Of a DNA stretch of 64,000 nucleotides, positions 37,366-45,075 are shown one piece after another. The DNA is from CAYUIG01 sp964444685 (GTDB taxonomy: Bacteria; Gemmatimonadota; Gemmatimonadetes; Longimicrobiales; RSA9): positions 1 to 64,000 of the forward strand of contig CAYUIG010000002.1 in NCBI GenBank assembly GCA_964444685.1. Direction: 5' to 3'. The translations under genes and the position numbers were made by a program. The notes beneath the pieces were generated by a model. It was given only the letters and a program-made list of their open reading frames with translations, was not told the origin of the DNA and ran no database searches. Position 1 is the stretch's first letter; each line of letters begins with the position of its first letter.

Positions 37366-38144
37366 TGTTCAAGCAGTTCCGATACGAGCCGCTCGGGGCT
37401 GCGTCCTACCTCGTCGGCTGCGTACGCGCGAAGGAGTGCGTCATCGTCGACCCGATCGCCGACCTCGGGGCAGACTTCTACGTACTCGAGGCCGCCGACC
37501 TCGGCCTTTCCATCACCGGCGTCCTAGAGACGCACGTGCACGCCGATTTCCGTTCGTGCGCACGCGAGCTGGCCGAGCTCACGGGCGCAATGCACTGGCT
37601 GCACGAGTCCGCGCCCGTGCGCTATGACTTCACGCCGCTGCGCGACGGCCAGACGATCGAACTCGGCAAGGTGCGCATCACCGCGCTCCACACGCCCGGT
37701 CACACGCCCGAGCACACCAGCTACCTGATCGCCGATACCGCACGCTCTAACGATCCCTGGTTCGTGCTCACCGGTGACTCACTGTTCGTCGGTGACGTCG
37801 GCCGCCCCGACCTGCTGCTCGGCGACCAGGCGCTCGATGTAATGGATCAGGCCGAACGCGCGCGCACACAGTACGAGTCGATCAAGACGAAGCTGTTCAC
37901 GCTGCCCGAAACCGTCGAAGTCTACCCGAACCATTACGGCGTTTCGGCGTGCGGTGGCGTGAACATGAGTGGCAAGGTGAGTTCGACCATCGGCTTCGAG
38001 AAGCGCTTCAACCTCGCGATGCAGCAGCCCGATGCCGAGTCGTTCGCGCGCTTCGTGACGGAAACCGCGAAGCCGTTCCCGGCCGACTACGCGCGCATCA
38101 AGGCGTTCAACCTCGGCCTCGAGGAGACGGAGGTGACCGCGTGA
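37362..38144 (+). CDS. MBL-fold persulfide dioxygenase-like protein
   Basis: Metallo-beta-lactamase-fold protein of 260 residues resembling ETHE1/Blh persulfide dioxygenases. The metal motif reads ETHVHADF (His 58, His 60, Asp 62), followed by TPGHTPEH and LTGDSLFVGDVGRPDL, and YPNHYGVSACG near the C-terminus. The usual last His of HxHxDH is Phe here. In ETHE1-type enzymes the single iron is held by the first His, the GHT His and the GD Asp, all present, so activity is still likely. The expected reaction is glutathione persulfide plus oxygen to sulfite. Start ATG 37362 overlaps the tusA stop by four bases; ATG 37365 is also possible. Confidence 0.87.
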   Translation: MMFKQFRYEPLGAASYLVGCVRAKECVIVDPIADLGADFYVLEAADLGLSITGVLETHVHADFRSCARELAELTGAMHWLHESAPVRYDFTPLRDGQTIELGKVRITALHTPGHTPEHTSYLIADTARSNDPWFVLTGDSLFVGDVGRPDLLLGDQALDVMDQAERARTQYESIKTKLFTLPETVEVYPNHYGVSACGGVNMSGKVSSTIGFEKRFNLAMQQPDAESFARFVTETAKPFPADYARIKAFNLGLEETEVTA

Positions 38145-38746
38145 CACCCGCGGAAGTGAAGGCCGCCATCGATGAAGGCGCGGTCCCGCTCGACATGCGC
38201 ACGCCGCGTCCGTTCGCGAAGGAGCACGTGACCGGCGCGGTCAATCTCCAGTTCAACCGCGCCGACCTCGCCGATCGCGCCGAGATGCTGCTCCCCGCCG
38301 ATGCCACGTACGTCGTGCACGCGGAGCCGGAACCGATCGCGAAGATCGCGGTTCAGATCCTGAAGGACGCGGGCTTCCGGGTCGCCGGTCATCTTGAGGG
38401 CGGGCTGGCTGCATGGAAGGCCGCCGGCCTGCCGACTGAATCCATCGAGGTCCTCACGGTCGACGAGCTGAAGGACCAGCTCGACGGGCTCCAGGTCGTC
38501 GACGTGCGCGAGGGGTACGAGTACCGGCATGCTCATATCCCGGGCGCGCGCAATCTGCCCTGGACCGAGACGTGGACACGTGCGGCGGAGCTCGATGCGG
38601 ACACGCCGCCCGCCATCGTCTGCGGCGACGAGGTCCGTTCCGCCGCCGCCGCATCCGTCCTGCGTCGCGCCGGTCACGCGCCGCGCCTGGTCCTCGGGGG
38701 AATGATCGATTGGCTGGAGCGGGACTACCCGACCGAAAAGGGCTGA
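38141..38746 (+). CDS. Tandem rhodanese-domain sulfurtransferase
   Basis: Protein of 201 residues with two rhodanese-like domains. The first (residues 1-98) ends VTGAVNLQF and reads YVVHAEPEP where the active Cys would be, so it is catalytically silent. The second (residues 104-200) has VVDVREGYEYRHAHIPGARN and the active loop IVCGDEVRS with Cys 161. It should move sulfane sulfur between thiosulfate or persulfides and the TusA/DsrE partners. The GTG start at 38141 forms a GTGA overlap with the MBL stop. Its 3' end overlaps the probable start of the SulP gene. Confidence 0.9.
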   Translation: MTPAEVKAAIDEGAVPLDMRTPRPFAKEHVTGAVNLQFNRADLADRAEMLLPADATYVVHAEPEPIAKIAVQILKDAGFRVAGHLEGGLAAWKAAGLPTESIEVLTVDELKDQLDGLQVVDVREGYEYRHAHIPGARNLPWTETWTRAAELDADTPPAIVCGDEVRSAAAASVLRRAGHAPRLVLGGMIDWLERDYPTEKG

Positions 38747-40278
38747 GCACGCGGCTGAGCGCGAGCGATGCGCTGGCCGGCGTGAGCATGGCGCTCGTGC
38801 TCATCCCGCAAGCGCTCGCGTACGCGCACATCGCCGGCGTATCCGCGCAGTACGGCCTCTTCGCAGCCGCGCTGCCGCCCATCGCGGCCGCATTCTTCGC
38901 TTCCTCGCCATGGCTCCAGACCGGACCCGCCGCCGTCACCGCGCTGCTCACCGCGGGTGCGCTCGCCGGCATGGCGCAGCCGTTCACGCGCGAGTATGTC
39001 CTCCTCGCCGCGCTGCTCGCCCTCATGGTCGGCCTCATCCGCATCGGCATCGGGATGCTGCGCGCCGGCCGCGTCGTCTATCTCATGTCAGAGCCCGTGC
39101 TGCGCGGATTCACCACGGGCGCTGCGATCCTCATCATCATGGCGCAGGTACCCGCAGTGCTGGGACTCGAGTCGGCCGCGAACGGCGTCGTGGCCGAGCT
39201 GCTCGATGTTCTGCGACGCGTCGCCTCATGGAACGTCGAGGCGATCGGCCTCGCGGCCGTGTCCCTCCTCATCGTGTTCGGTGCACGGCGAATGCACCCG
39301 TACATTCCGGGCGTGCTCATTGCCACCGTGGCCGCGGTGCTCTACTCGAACTTCACCGGGTACGACGGCGCCGTACTGGGCGACGTGCCCCGCGGCTGGC
39401 CCGTCCCGAATCTCGACCTTCCGTACGCCGCAGGACCCGCGCTGCTCCTTTCGTCGGCGGTCATCGCGCTGATCGGATTTTCCGAGGCCGCATCCATCGC
39501 GCGCCACTACGCGTCACGCGAACGGCTGCGCTGGAATCCCGACCGCGAGTTCGTGAGCCAGGGCGTCGCCAACGTCGCATCCGCGATCGGCGGCGGGTTC
39601 CCGGTCGGCGGCTCCTTCTCGCGCAGCGGACTCGCGTACATGCTCGGTGCGCGCACCCGCTGGAGCGGCGCGATCACGGGCATTACGGTCTTTGCGTTCC
39701 TGCCTTTCGCCAATGTACTCGCGCCGCTGCCCACGGCCGTGCTCGCTGCGCTGGTAATCGCGGCGGTCGTCGGCATGGTGCGCATCCGGCCCATTCTCGG
39801 CGTGTGGCGCTTCTCGCGCGCACAGTTCGCGGTTGCAGCCGGTACGCTGTTGCTCACGCTGCTGCTCTCGCCGCGCATCGATCAGGCGGTCGTGCTCGGT
39901 GTGCTGCTCGCCATCGGCGTGCACCTCTGGCGCGAGTTCGGACTGCGCGTGGCACGCTGGCAGGACGGCGACACACTGAACATCCGGCCTGAAGGCGTGC
40001 TCTGGTTCGGCTCGGCCGATGCGTTCAAGGCGGAGGTGGCCGATCTGCTCGCCGACCACCGCGATGCCGGCCGCCTCGTCGTGCACATGGAGCGGCTCGG
40101 CCGCGTCGACCTGACCGGCTCGCTCGTCCTCGAGCAGGTGCTCCAGGACGCGCGCGACGCAGGACTCGAGACCGAGATCGTCAACGTGCACCCGGAAACC
40201 GCGCGTGTGCTGCGCAAGGTGCTGGCGCACGAGGCGCGCGTGCGGCGCGCTACCTCACGGTCCCCCGCCGACGCATGA
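38710..40278 (+). CDS. SulP-family anion transporter with STAS domain
   Basis: SLC26/SulP transporter of about 522 residues. It starts with the family first-helix motif DALAGVSMALVLIPQALAYA, then the GLFAAALPPIAAAFF and TGPAAVTALL segments, in all ten or more helices, and ends with a cytoplasmic STAS domain (RLVVHMERLGRVDLTGSLVL). There is no ATG before the first helix. Candidates are TTG 38710, which overlaps the rhodanese gene by 37 bases, and CTG 38743, which would give a CTGA overlap like those at the upstream junctions. In this cluster a role in sulfate or sulfite movement, perhaps sulfate export, is reasonable. It overlaps the next gene by ATGA. Confidence 0.9.
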   Translation: MAGAGLPDRKGLSTRLSASDALAGVSMALVLIPQALAYAHIAGVSAQYGLFAAALPPIAAAFFASSPWLQTGPAAVTALLTAGALAGMAQPFTREYVLLAALLALMVGLIRIGIGMLRAGRVVYLMSEPVLRGFTTGAAILIIMAQVPAVLGLESAANGVVAELLDVLRRVASWNVEAIGLAAVSLLIVFGARRMHPYIPGVLIATVAAVLYSNFTGYDGAVLGDVPRGWPVPNLDLPYAAGPALLLSSAVIALIGFSEAASIARHYASRERLRWNPDREFVSQGVANVASAIGGGFPVGGSFSRSGLAYMLGARTRWSGAITGITVFAFLPFANVLAPLPTAVLAALVIAAVVGMVRIRPILGVWRFSRAQFAVAAGTLLLTLLLSPRIDQAVVLGVLLAIGVHLWREFGLRVARWQDGDTLNIRPEGVLWFGSADAFKAEVADLLADHRDAGRLVVHMERLGRVDLTGSLVLEQVLQDARDAGLETEIVNVHPETARVLRKVLAHEARVRRATSRSPADA

Positions 40279-41918
40279 ACGACCTGCCGCGCACCCGGCC
40301 GCGCAGCATCACCGAGGCCATCTGCCTCGGGATGATCTCGATCGCCGCCGACGCGATCATCTCGGTCGACGGGGACCATCTCATCATCCAGTTCAATGAA
40401 GGTGCCGAGCGCATCTTCGGCTGGCGCGCGGGTGAGGTGCTCGGACAGCCCCTCGACATCCTGCTGCCCGAGCGCTTCCGCGGCATTCACGCGCGTCACA
40501 TGCATCAGTTCGCGGCGTCGCCCGTGCAGGCGCGCCGCATGGGCGAGCGGCAGGAGATCGCGGGACTGCGCAAGTCGGGCGAGGAGTTCCCGGCGGAAGC
40601 GTCCATCTCGCGTATCGAGGTCGACGGCCAGATCGTGCTCACCGTCGTACTGCGCGACGTCACCGAACGCCGGCGCATCGAGGAGGGCCAGCGGTTTCTC
40701 GCGCACGCCGGCGGTCTCCTGGCGTCGTCGCTCGACTACGATGAGACTGTGGCCACCGTTGCGCGTCTGGCGGTACCCACGCTCGGCGACTGGTGCACCG
40801 TCTTCGCGTTCGATCGCAGCGGCGAGCTCCGGCGCGTGGCCATGGCGCATGCGGATCCTACGCAGGAAGCTCTGTTCGAACCGCTCCTCGCCGTTGCCAT
40901 CGATCGCAGCCGCCCGCATCCCGCCGTCACCGCGATGGAGACCGGCGAACCGGCGCACGTCCCCGACCTCGACCAGCGATTCCTGCGTGTCATCTCACAG
41001 GGCGAGGCGCAGCTCGAGGCGTTCCGGGCCCTGGGATTGCGCTCCGCACTCGCGGTACCGCTCATCGCACGCGGCGAGGTGTGCGGTGCACTGGGGTTCT
41101 GCTCGTCGCGCGGAGACTTCTATCGGCCGGACCTCATCGCGCTCGCGCTCGACCTCGGCCTGCGCGCTGGACTCGCCGTTGACAACGCGCGCCTCTACGG
41201 CGACGCGCAGCAGGCCATCAGCGATCGCGACGACATCCTCGCCGTCGTTTCGCACGACCTCGGCAACCCGCTCAGCGCGATCCGCATCGGCATCTCGCTG
41301 CTGCTGAAACAGATCTCCCCAGAGGAGAGAGGCCGCGGCGGTTGGCAGCACCTCGAGGGGATCCGCCAGTCCGCGAGTCAGATGGAACGGCTGGTGAACG
41401 ACCTTCTCGAGGTCAAGCGCATCGAGGCGGGGCAGCACGCACTGCGGCTCGCGTCGCACGCACCCGCCGCACTCGTGGAAGAGGCGCTGGAATCGCTGAG
41501 GGCGCTCGCGAGCGACAAGCAGATCGACCTCGACACCCGCGTTCCGTCCGGGCTGCCGAACGTGCGCGCCGACCGGCAGCGCATCGGTCAGGTGATCTCG
41601 AACCTCGTGGGCAACGCCATCAAGTTCACGGAACCTGGCGGCGCCGTGCGACTCGACGCGCGCGCGATCCCCGGCGGTGTCGAGTTCGCCGTCCACGACA
41701 CCGGCCGCGGCATCGCACCCGAACACCTCGAGCACGTCTTCGACCGCTTCTGGAAGCTCCAGCGCAGCGGACGCGAAGGCATCGGACTCGGCCTGGCCAT
41801 CGCGAAGGGGATCGTCACCGCGCACGGCGGCGAGATCACGGTCGACAGCCAGGTCGGCCGCGGCTCCACCTTCCGCTTCACGCTGCCCGCGCCGCCAGAG
41901 GAAGCCGAAGCGGGCTAG
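40275..41918 (+). CDS. PAS-GAF sensor histidine kinase, orphan
   Basis: Soluble sensor kinase of 547 residues. A PAS domain (DAIISVDGDHLIIQFNEGAE, IFGWRAGEVLGQPLDILLPE) is followed by a GAF domain (residues about 145-305, with LRSALAVPLIARGEVCGALGF), then HisKA with the phospho-His in AVVSHDLGNPLSAIR near residue 327 and an ATPase domain (NLVGNAIKFTEPGG, DTGRGIAPEHLEHVF, GIGLGLAIAKG). No transmembrane helix and no receiver domain are present, and no response-regulator gene adjoins. The ATGA overlap with SulP suggests it senses something linked to the transporter or the sulfur pathway. Its stop shares a CTAG with the convergent Usp gene. Confidence 0.93.
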   Translation: MNDLPRTRPRSITEAICLGMISIAADAIISVDGDHLIIQFNEGAERIFGWRAGEVLGQPLDILLPERFRGIHARHMHQFAASPVQARRMGERQEIAGLRKSGEEFPAEASISRIEVDGQIVLTVVLRDVTERRRIEEGQRFLAHAGGLLASSLDYDETVATVARLAVPTLGDWCTVFAFDRSGELRRVAMAHADPTQEALFEPLLAVAIDRSRPHPAVTAMETGEPAHVPDLDQRFLRVISQGEAQLEAFRALGLRSALAVPLIARGEVCGALGFCSSRGDFYRPDLIALALDLGLRAGLAVDNARLYGDAQQAISDRDDILAVVSHDLGNPLSAIRIGISLLLKQISPEERGRGGWQHLEGIRQSASQMERLVNDLLEVKRIEAGQHALRLASHAPAALVEEALESLRALASDKQIDLDTRVPSGLPNVRADRQRIGQVISNLVGNAIKFTEPGGAVRLDARAIPGGVEFAVHDTGRGIAPEHLEHVFDRFWKLQRSGREGIGLGLAIAKGIVTAHGGEITVDSQVGRGSTFRFTLPAPPEEAEAG

Positions 41919-42862
41919 CGGGTCGAACCCTCCACGGCCCCAGCCTCCACCGCTTCTCCCCGCTGCACAGGCGCCCGCGGACGGTAGAGCAGCACCGGCA
42001 CGTGCGCGCCCCGCATCACCTTGTCCGCCACACTGCCCAGCGCCATCCGCGACCACCCGCCGCGACCATGCGTCGCCAGTGCGATCAGGTCCACGTCGTT
42101 CTCGCCGGCCCAGTCCAGGATGCCCTGGGCTGCAGTGGTATGCGTGAGGACGTCCGTCTCCACCGCCAGCCCGCGCCGGCGCAGACGTGCCGCCACGGAA
42201 TCCAGCCACGAACGCGCCTCCGACAGCGAGGCCGCGAACGGGATCGGCGGACCGTCCACACCCAGTCCGAGCGGCGGCGCGACCACCACGTTCACGTACA
42301 GCAGCGTGTAGCGTGCATCGCTGAGTGAACCCAGCATCGTCGCCGCATCCACGATCCCCGCCGACAGATCCGACCCGTCCAGCGGAATCAGCACGTGCTT
42401 CGCCAGCACGGTCGGCACTTCGCCGGCTTCATCCGGCCGCAGCAGCAGGACCGGCGTCGTGCACCTGCGAACGAGTGCATCCGCTACGCTGCCGACCCAC
42501 GCGCGGCTGATCCCGCCGCGGCCGTGCGTCGTCATCACGATAAGGTCGATCCCGACCTCCTGCGCGTACGCCGCCAGCGCCATCGCTGCAGGACCATCCA
42601 GTAGGTCCGTCCGCGCCGACACGCCCGCCTCCATGCAGCGGTTCGCCACCGTCCCTAGGTATTCCTGCTCCGCCTCCCGGATCGACTGCTCCAGCACGCC
42701 GGTCGGCGCGCCCGCCAGCTCCGGCGTCATCGGTACCGGCGGAAGCTGGTGCGCGCGCACCAGGTGCAGCCGCGCACCCATCCGCTTGGCCAGCTCGATC
42801 GCCGCCGACAGCGCCTGCTCCGAGAACGTCGAGCCATCCAGCGGCACGAGAATCGTTGCCAT
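41915..42862 (-). CDS. Tandem universal stress protein
   Basis: Two UspA domains in 315 residues. Each begins with the strand ILVPLDGS (residues 4-11 and about 155-162). Each ends with an ATP-binding-type loop: MTTHGRGGISRAWVGSVAD in the first and LATHGRGGWSRMALGSVAD in the second, both followed by PVLLLRP or PVLLYRP. The G-2x-G-9x-G-S/T pattern suggests nucleotide binding in both halves. Tandem Usp proteins help survival under energy or redox stress. It is convergent with the orphan kinase. Confidence 0.94.
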   Translation of the reverse strand: MATILVPLDGSTFSEQALSAAIELAKRMGARLHLVRAHQLPPVPMTPELAGAPTGVLEQSIREAEQEYLGTVANRCMEAGVSARTDLLDGPAAMALAAYAQEVGIDLIVMTTHGRGGISRAWVGSVADALVRRCTTPVLLLRPDEAGEVPTVLAKHVLIPLDGSDLSAGIVDAATMLGSLSDARYTLLYVNVVVAPPLGLGVDGPPIPFAASLSEARSWLDSVAARLRRRGLAVETDVLTHTTAAQGILDWAGENDVDLIALATHGRGGWSRMALGSVADKVMRGAHVPVLLYRPRAPVQRGEAVEAGAVEGSTR

Positions 42863-42986
42863 GTCTGCCTCGCTCTTCCTGGGTCCCGGGGTCGGGCTCG
42901 AGCGTCCATGTCCGCCCCATCACCCAATCTAGGCGCCGATCAACGTGCATCTGTAAGGCCACCCCCGACCTCCTGTCCGATTCCGC

Positions 42987-43016
42987 TTGACACCCGGTCG
43001 GCCCACGGCAATATTT
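42987..43016 (+). promoter_or_regulatory. Candidate promoter of the sdpRI operon
   Basis: TTGACA at 42987-42992 is a perfect -35 box. Eighteen bases later ATATTT (43011-43016), or TATTTA one base on, can serve as -10. The -10 lies inside the operator palindrome that follows. The AT-rich stretch stands out in this GC-rich sequence. Confidence 0.65.
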
Positions 43017-43034
43017 AGATAAACGTCTAAATAT
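43011..43034. promoter_or_regulatory. ArsR/SdpR-type operator palindrome
   Basis: ATATTTAGA-TAAACG-TCTAAATAT is a perfect 9-base inverted repeat with a 6-base spacer, ending three bases before the regulator's ATG. Position over the -10 region and next to an ArsR-family gene strongly suggests an autorepression site. Confidence 0.8.
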
Positions 43035-43037
43035 CAC

Positions 43038-43313
43038 ATGGCGATCGACGACACGATGAAGGCGCTGGCGGACCCGACGCGGCGGCAGATCCTGCGACTG
43101 CTGCGGCGCGGGGACCGGACGGCCGGGGAGATCGCGGCAGCGTTCCCGATCTCGGCGCCGTCGGTGTCGCATCATCTGTCGGTGTTGAAGGATGCGGGGC
43201 TGGTGCAGGCGACGCGGGAGGGGCGGAGCATCGTGTACTCGCTGGACACGACGGTATTCCAGGATGTGATGAAGGAGATCATGGGCCTCTTCGACGTAGG
43301 AGGGTCACGATGA
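43038..43313 (+). CDS. sdpR: ArsR-family autorepressor, SdpR type
   Basis: Winged-helix repressor of 91 residues: MKALADPTRRQILRLLRRGD, then TAGEIAAAFPISAPSVSHHL as the recognition helix region, and a wing with ATREGRSIVYSLDT. It lacks the metal-binding Cys pair of arsenic or cadmium sensors, as in the SdpR subgroup, where repression is relieved when the partner membrane protein SdpI captures the repressor. The palindrome at 43011-43034 is its probable operator. An ATGA overlap couples it to the SdpI gene. Confidence 0.92.
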   Translation: MAIDDTMKALADPTRRQILRLLRRGDRTAGEIAAAFPISAPSVSHHLSVLKDAGLVQATREGRSIVYSLDTTVFQDVMKEIMGLFDVGGSR

Positions 43314-43948
43314 CGCGGCGCTGGTTTGGTGCGGGGGTGGTGGTGCTGATGCTGGTGGCGTCGCTGGTGGCGTTCGAGCATCTGCCGGAGCGGATCCCGA
43401 CGCACTGGAACATCGACGGGGACGTGGATGGCTGGACGGCGCGCTGGCCGGGCGCGTTCATCGCGCCGTTGGTGGCTGCGGCGCTGTGGCTGCTGATGCC
43501 GCTACTGCGCGGGCTGGATCCGCGGCGGAAGAACTACGAGCGCTTCGACGACACGTTCTGGATCGTGATCAACGTGCTCATGAGTTTCTTCGCGCTGGTG
43601 CACGGCGCCACGCTGGCGGCCGCGCTCGGCTGGCCGATCGATGTGGCGCAGGCGATCGTGATTGCGCTCGGCGTGATGTCGGTGGCGCTCGGGAACTACC
43701 TGCCGCGCGTGAAGTCGAACTGGTGGATGGGGATCCGCACGCCCTGGACGCTGGAGGACGAGGGCATCTGGCGCGAGACGCACCGCCTCGCCGGCCGCAC
43801 CTTCGTGCTGGCAGGTGTCGTGGTGTTCGCCTCCGCGTTCCTGCCGAACCGTTTGTCGTTCTTCGTAGCGATGGGCGCGATCATGGCGGGCGCGCTGCTG
43901 CCGGGCGTGTACTCGTACGTGCTCTGGAGGCGGAAGCGCCAGGCCTAG
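43310..43948 (+). CDS. sdpI: SdpI-family immunity/signal membrane protein
   Basis: Membrane protein of 212 residues with six helices. The N-terminal DUF1648 signature is HLPERIPTHWNIDGDVDGW. A second signature, RVKSNWWMGIRTPWTLEDE followed by WRETHRLAGR, marks the SdpI core. In Bacillus subtilis SdpI gives immunity to the SdpC toxin and sequesters SdpR. No sdpABC toxin genes are visible nearby, so here the pair is either immunity against neighbours or a general envelope-stress sensor. ATGA overlap with sdpR. Confidence 0.92.
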   Translation: MTRRWFGAGVVVLMLVASLVAFEHLPERIPTHWNIDGDVDGWTARWPGAFIAPLVAAALWLLMPLLRGLDPRRKNYERFDDTFWIVINVLMSFFALVHGATLAAALGWPIDVAQAIVIALGVMSVALGNYLPRVKSNWWMGIRTPWTLEDEGIWRETHRLAGRTFVLAGVVVFASAFLPNRLSFFVAMGAIMAGALLPGVYSYVLWRRKRQA

Positions 43949-43952
43949 CGAA

Positions 43953-44040
43953 CTACACTCACCACAGAGCCGCAGAGCACGCAGAGAACAGAGTACAAAG
44001 GCTTCCTCCGCGTCCTCTGTGCCTCTGCGGTGAATGTCGT
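43953..44040. repeat. Family B inverted repeat element B4
   Basis: Left arm 43958-43990 and right arm 44005-44040 are reverse complements with a loop of about 14 bases. It lies between the convergent ends of sdpI and the plug-domain gene, where it could act as a two-way terminator. Confidence 0.88.
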
Positions 44041-44060
44041 TTGCAGAGGCAACCCACGAG

Positions 44061-44822
44061 CTAACGCCTGGACCAGATCGCCACCACACCACACCCCGAG
44101 TTCGACCCGGAGAACTGCGCGGGCACGGAGGCCGCGCCGGGATAAACCTCGATGCCTTCGATCTCGAGTGGGCTGAGGATGTTGACGGCGTCGAAGGCGT
44201 CCTTCGGGTCCACAGTACCGACCCCTGTGACGGGCACGCCGTCGATGTAGACGCTCGGCGCGCAGCCGGTGCGCTTCACGAACACGGCGCGGTCGCCGTG
44301 GCCGGGGCTGAGGCCGTAGACCTGGAGGCCCGCGGTGATGAGGAGGTCGGAGGCGAGGCGCACGCCGCGCCGGTCGATGTCCTCGGGCAGGATGAATCGC
44401 CCGCCAGACTTCCGTTCCGCGCGCGCGTAGAACCCGGTGAGTGCGGCGTCCAGGTGGCGCTCCTCGCGCCGGGTGAGAGCCTCCAGAGAGTCGAGCGCCA
44501 GCGCCTCGGGCGTGAATTGGATCAGCGCATCGATCGAGTCGTTCGCGGGCAACTCGAAAAGATCGGATCGGATGGCCTCGTATCCGAGCACGGTCGCTAC
44601 GATCCGGTAGGTGCCGGGGCGGAGCCCCGCGAGCCGGAAGTGCCCGGACGCGTTGGTTACCGCCTGCGCCCGAACCACCCCGCGAGCGTCGTGAAGCTGG
44701 ATCTCCACCGCCGACAGCGGTGACTCGGCTCCCGCCTCCAACGCCTGACCCGTGACAACGCTCTGGGCAGCGGCGCTGGCCGGAAAGAGGAGACAGACCG
44801 CCCACAGGTTCGGCAGCTTCAT
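44061..44822 (-). CDS. Carboxypeptidase-regulatory-like plus TonB plug domain protein, no barrel
   Basis: Exported protein of 253 residues. The signal peptide is MKLPNLWAVCLLFPASAAAQ. Residues 22-105 form a carboxypeptidase-regulatory-like sandwich (VTGQALEAGAESPLSAVEIQ, GHFRLAGLRPGTYRI). Residues about 150-250 resemble a TonB-receptor plug (GCAPSVYIDGVPV, AVNILSPLEIEGIEVYPGAA, GCGVVAIWSRR). A receptor should continue with some 500 or more residues of beta barrel, but the stop follows at once, so this is a plug-only protein, not a truncation with leftover sequence. GGAGG lies six bases before ATG 44822. Confidence 0.85.
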   Translation of the reverse strand: MKLPNLWAVCLLFPASAAAQSVVTGQALEAGAESPLSAVEIQLHDARGVVRAQAVTNASGHFRLAGLRPGTYRIVATVLGYEAIRSDLFELPANDSIDALIQFTPEALALDSLEALTRREERHLDAALTGFYARAERKSGGRFILPEDIDRRGVRLASDLLITAGLQVYGLSPGHGDRAVFVKRTGCAPSVYIDGVPVTGVGTVDPKDAFDAVNILSPLEIEGIEVYPGAASVPAQFSGSNSGCGVVAIWSRR

Positions 44823-44926
44823 CGCAACCTCCGGTCCCAGGACTCGAAGCGCTTTCCCACTATGGCCCATCCCCTGCGCGCGCGACAAGAGGTTGGCCTC
44901 TGTTCAGCGCACCGTACGGAACGGAT

Positions 44927-45075
44927 ATTCACCACAGAGTCGCGGAGCGCGCAGAGAAGCGGCGGAAAAACCGGAAGCTACGAACTACGATGAAGCAACC
45001 ACATGATCCGTTCTCGGCGCCCTCGGCGGTAAAGCGCCGTTCCTCTGCGTTCTCTGCGCCTCTCTGGTGCATGTC
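44927..45075. repeat. Family B inverted repeat element B5, right arm coding
   Basis: Left arm 44927-44965 (ATTCACCACAGAGTCGCGGAG) and right arm 45010-45075 (units such as TTCTCTGCGCCTCT). The ATG of the alpha/beta hydrolase lies in the loop at 44990, so the right arm is translated as its signal-peptide region. Confidence 0.85.

Noticed and set aside
37362..38144. MBL protein as inactive because HxHxDH reads HVHADF
   Set aside because: In ETHE1-like enzymes the single iron uses the first His, a later GHT His and a GD Asp, all kept here; the missing His is not an iron ligand.
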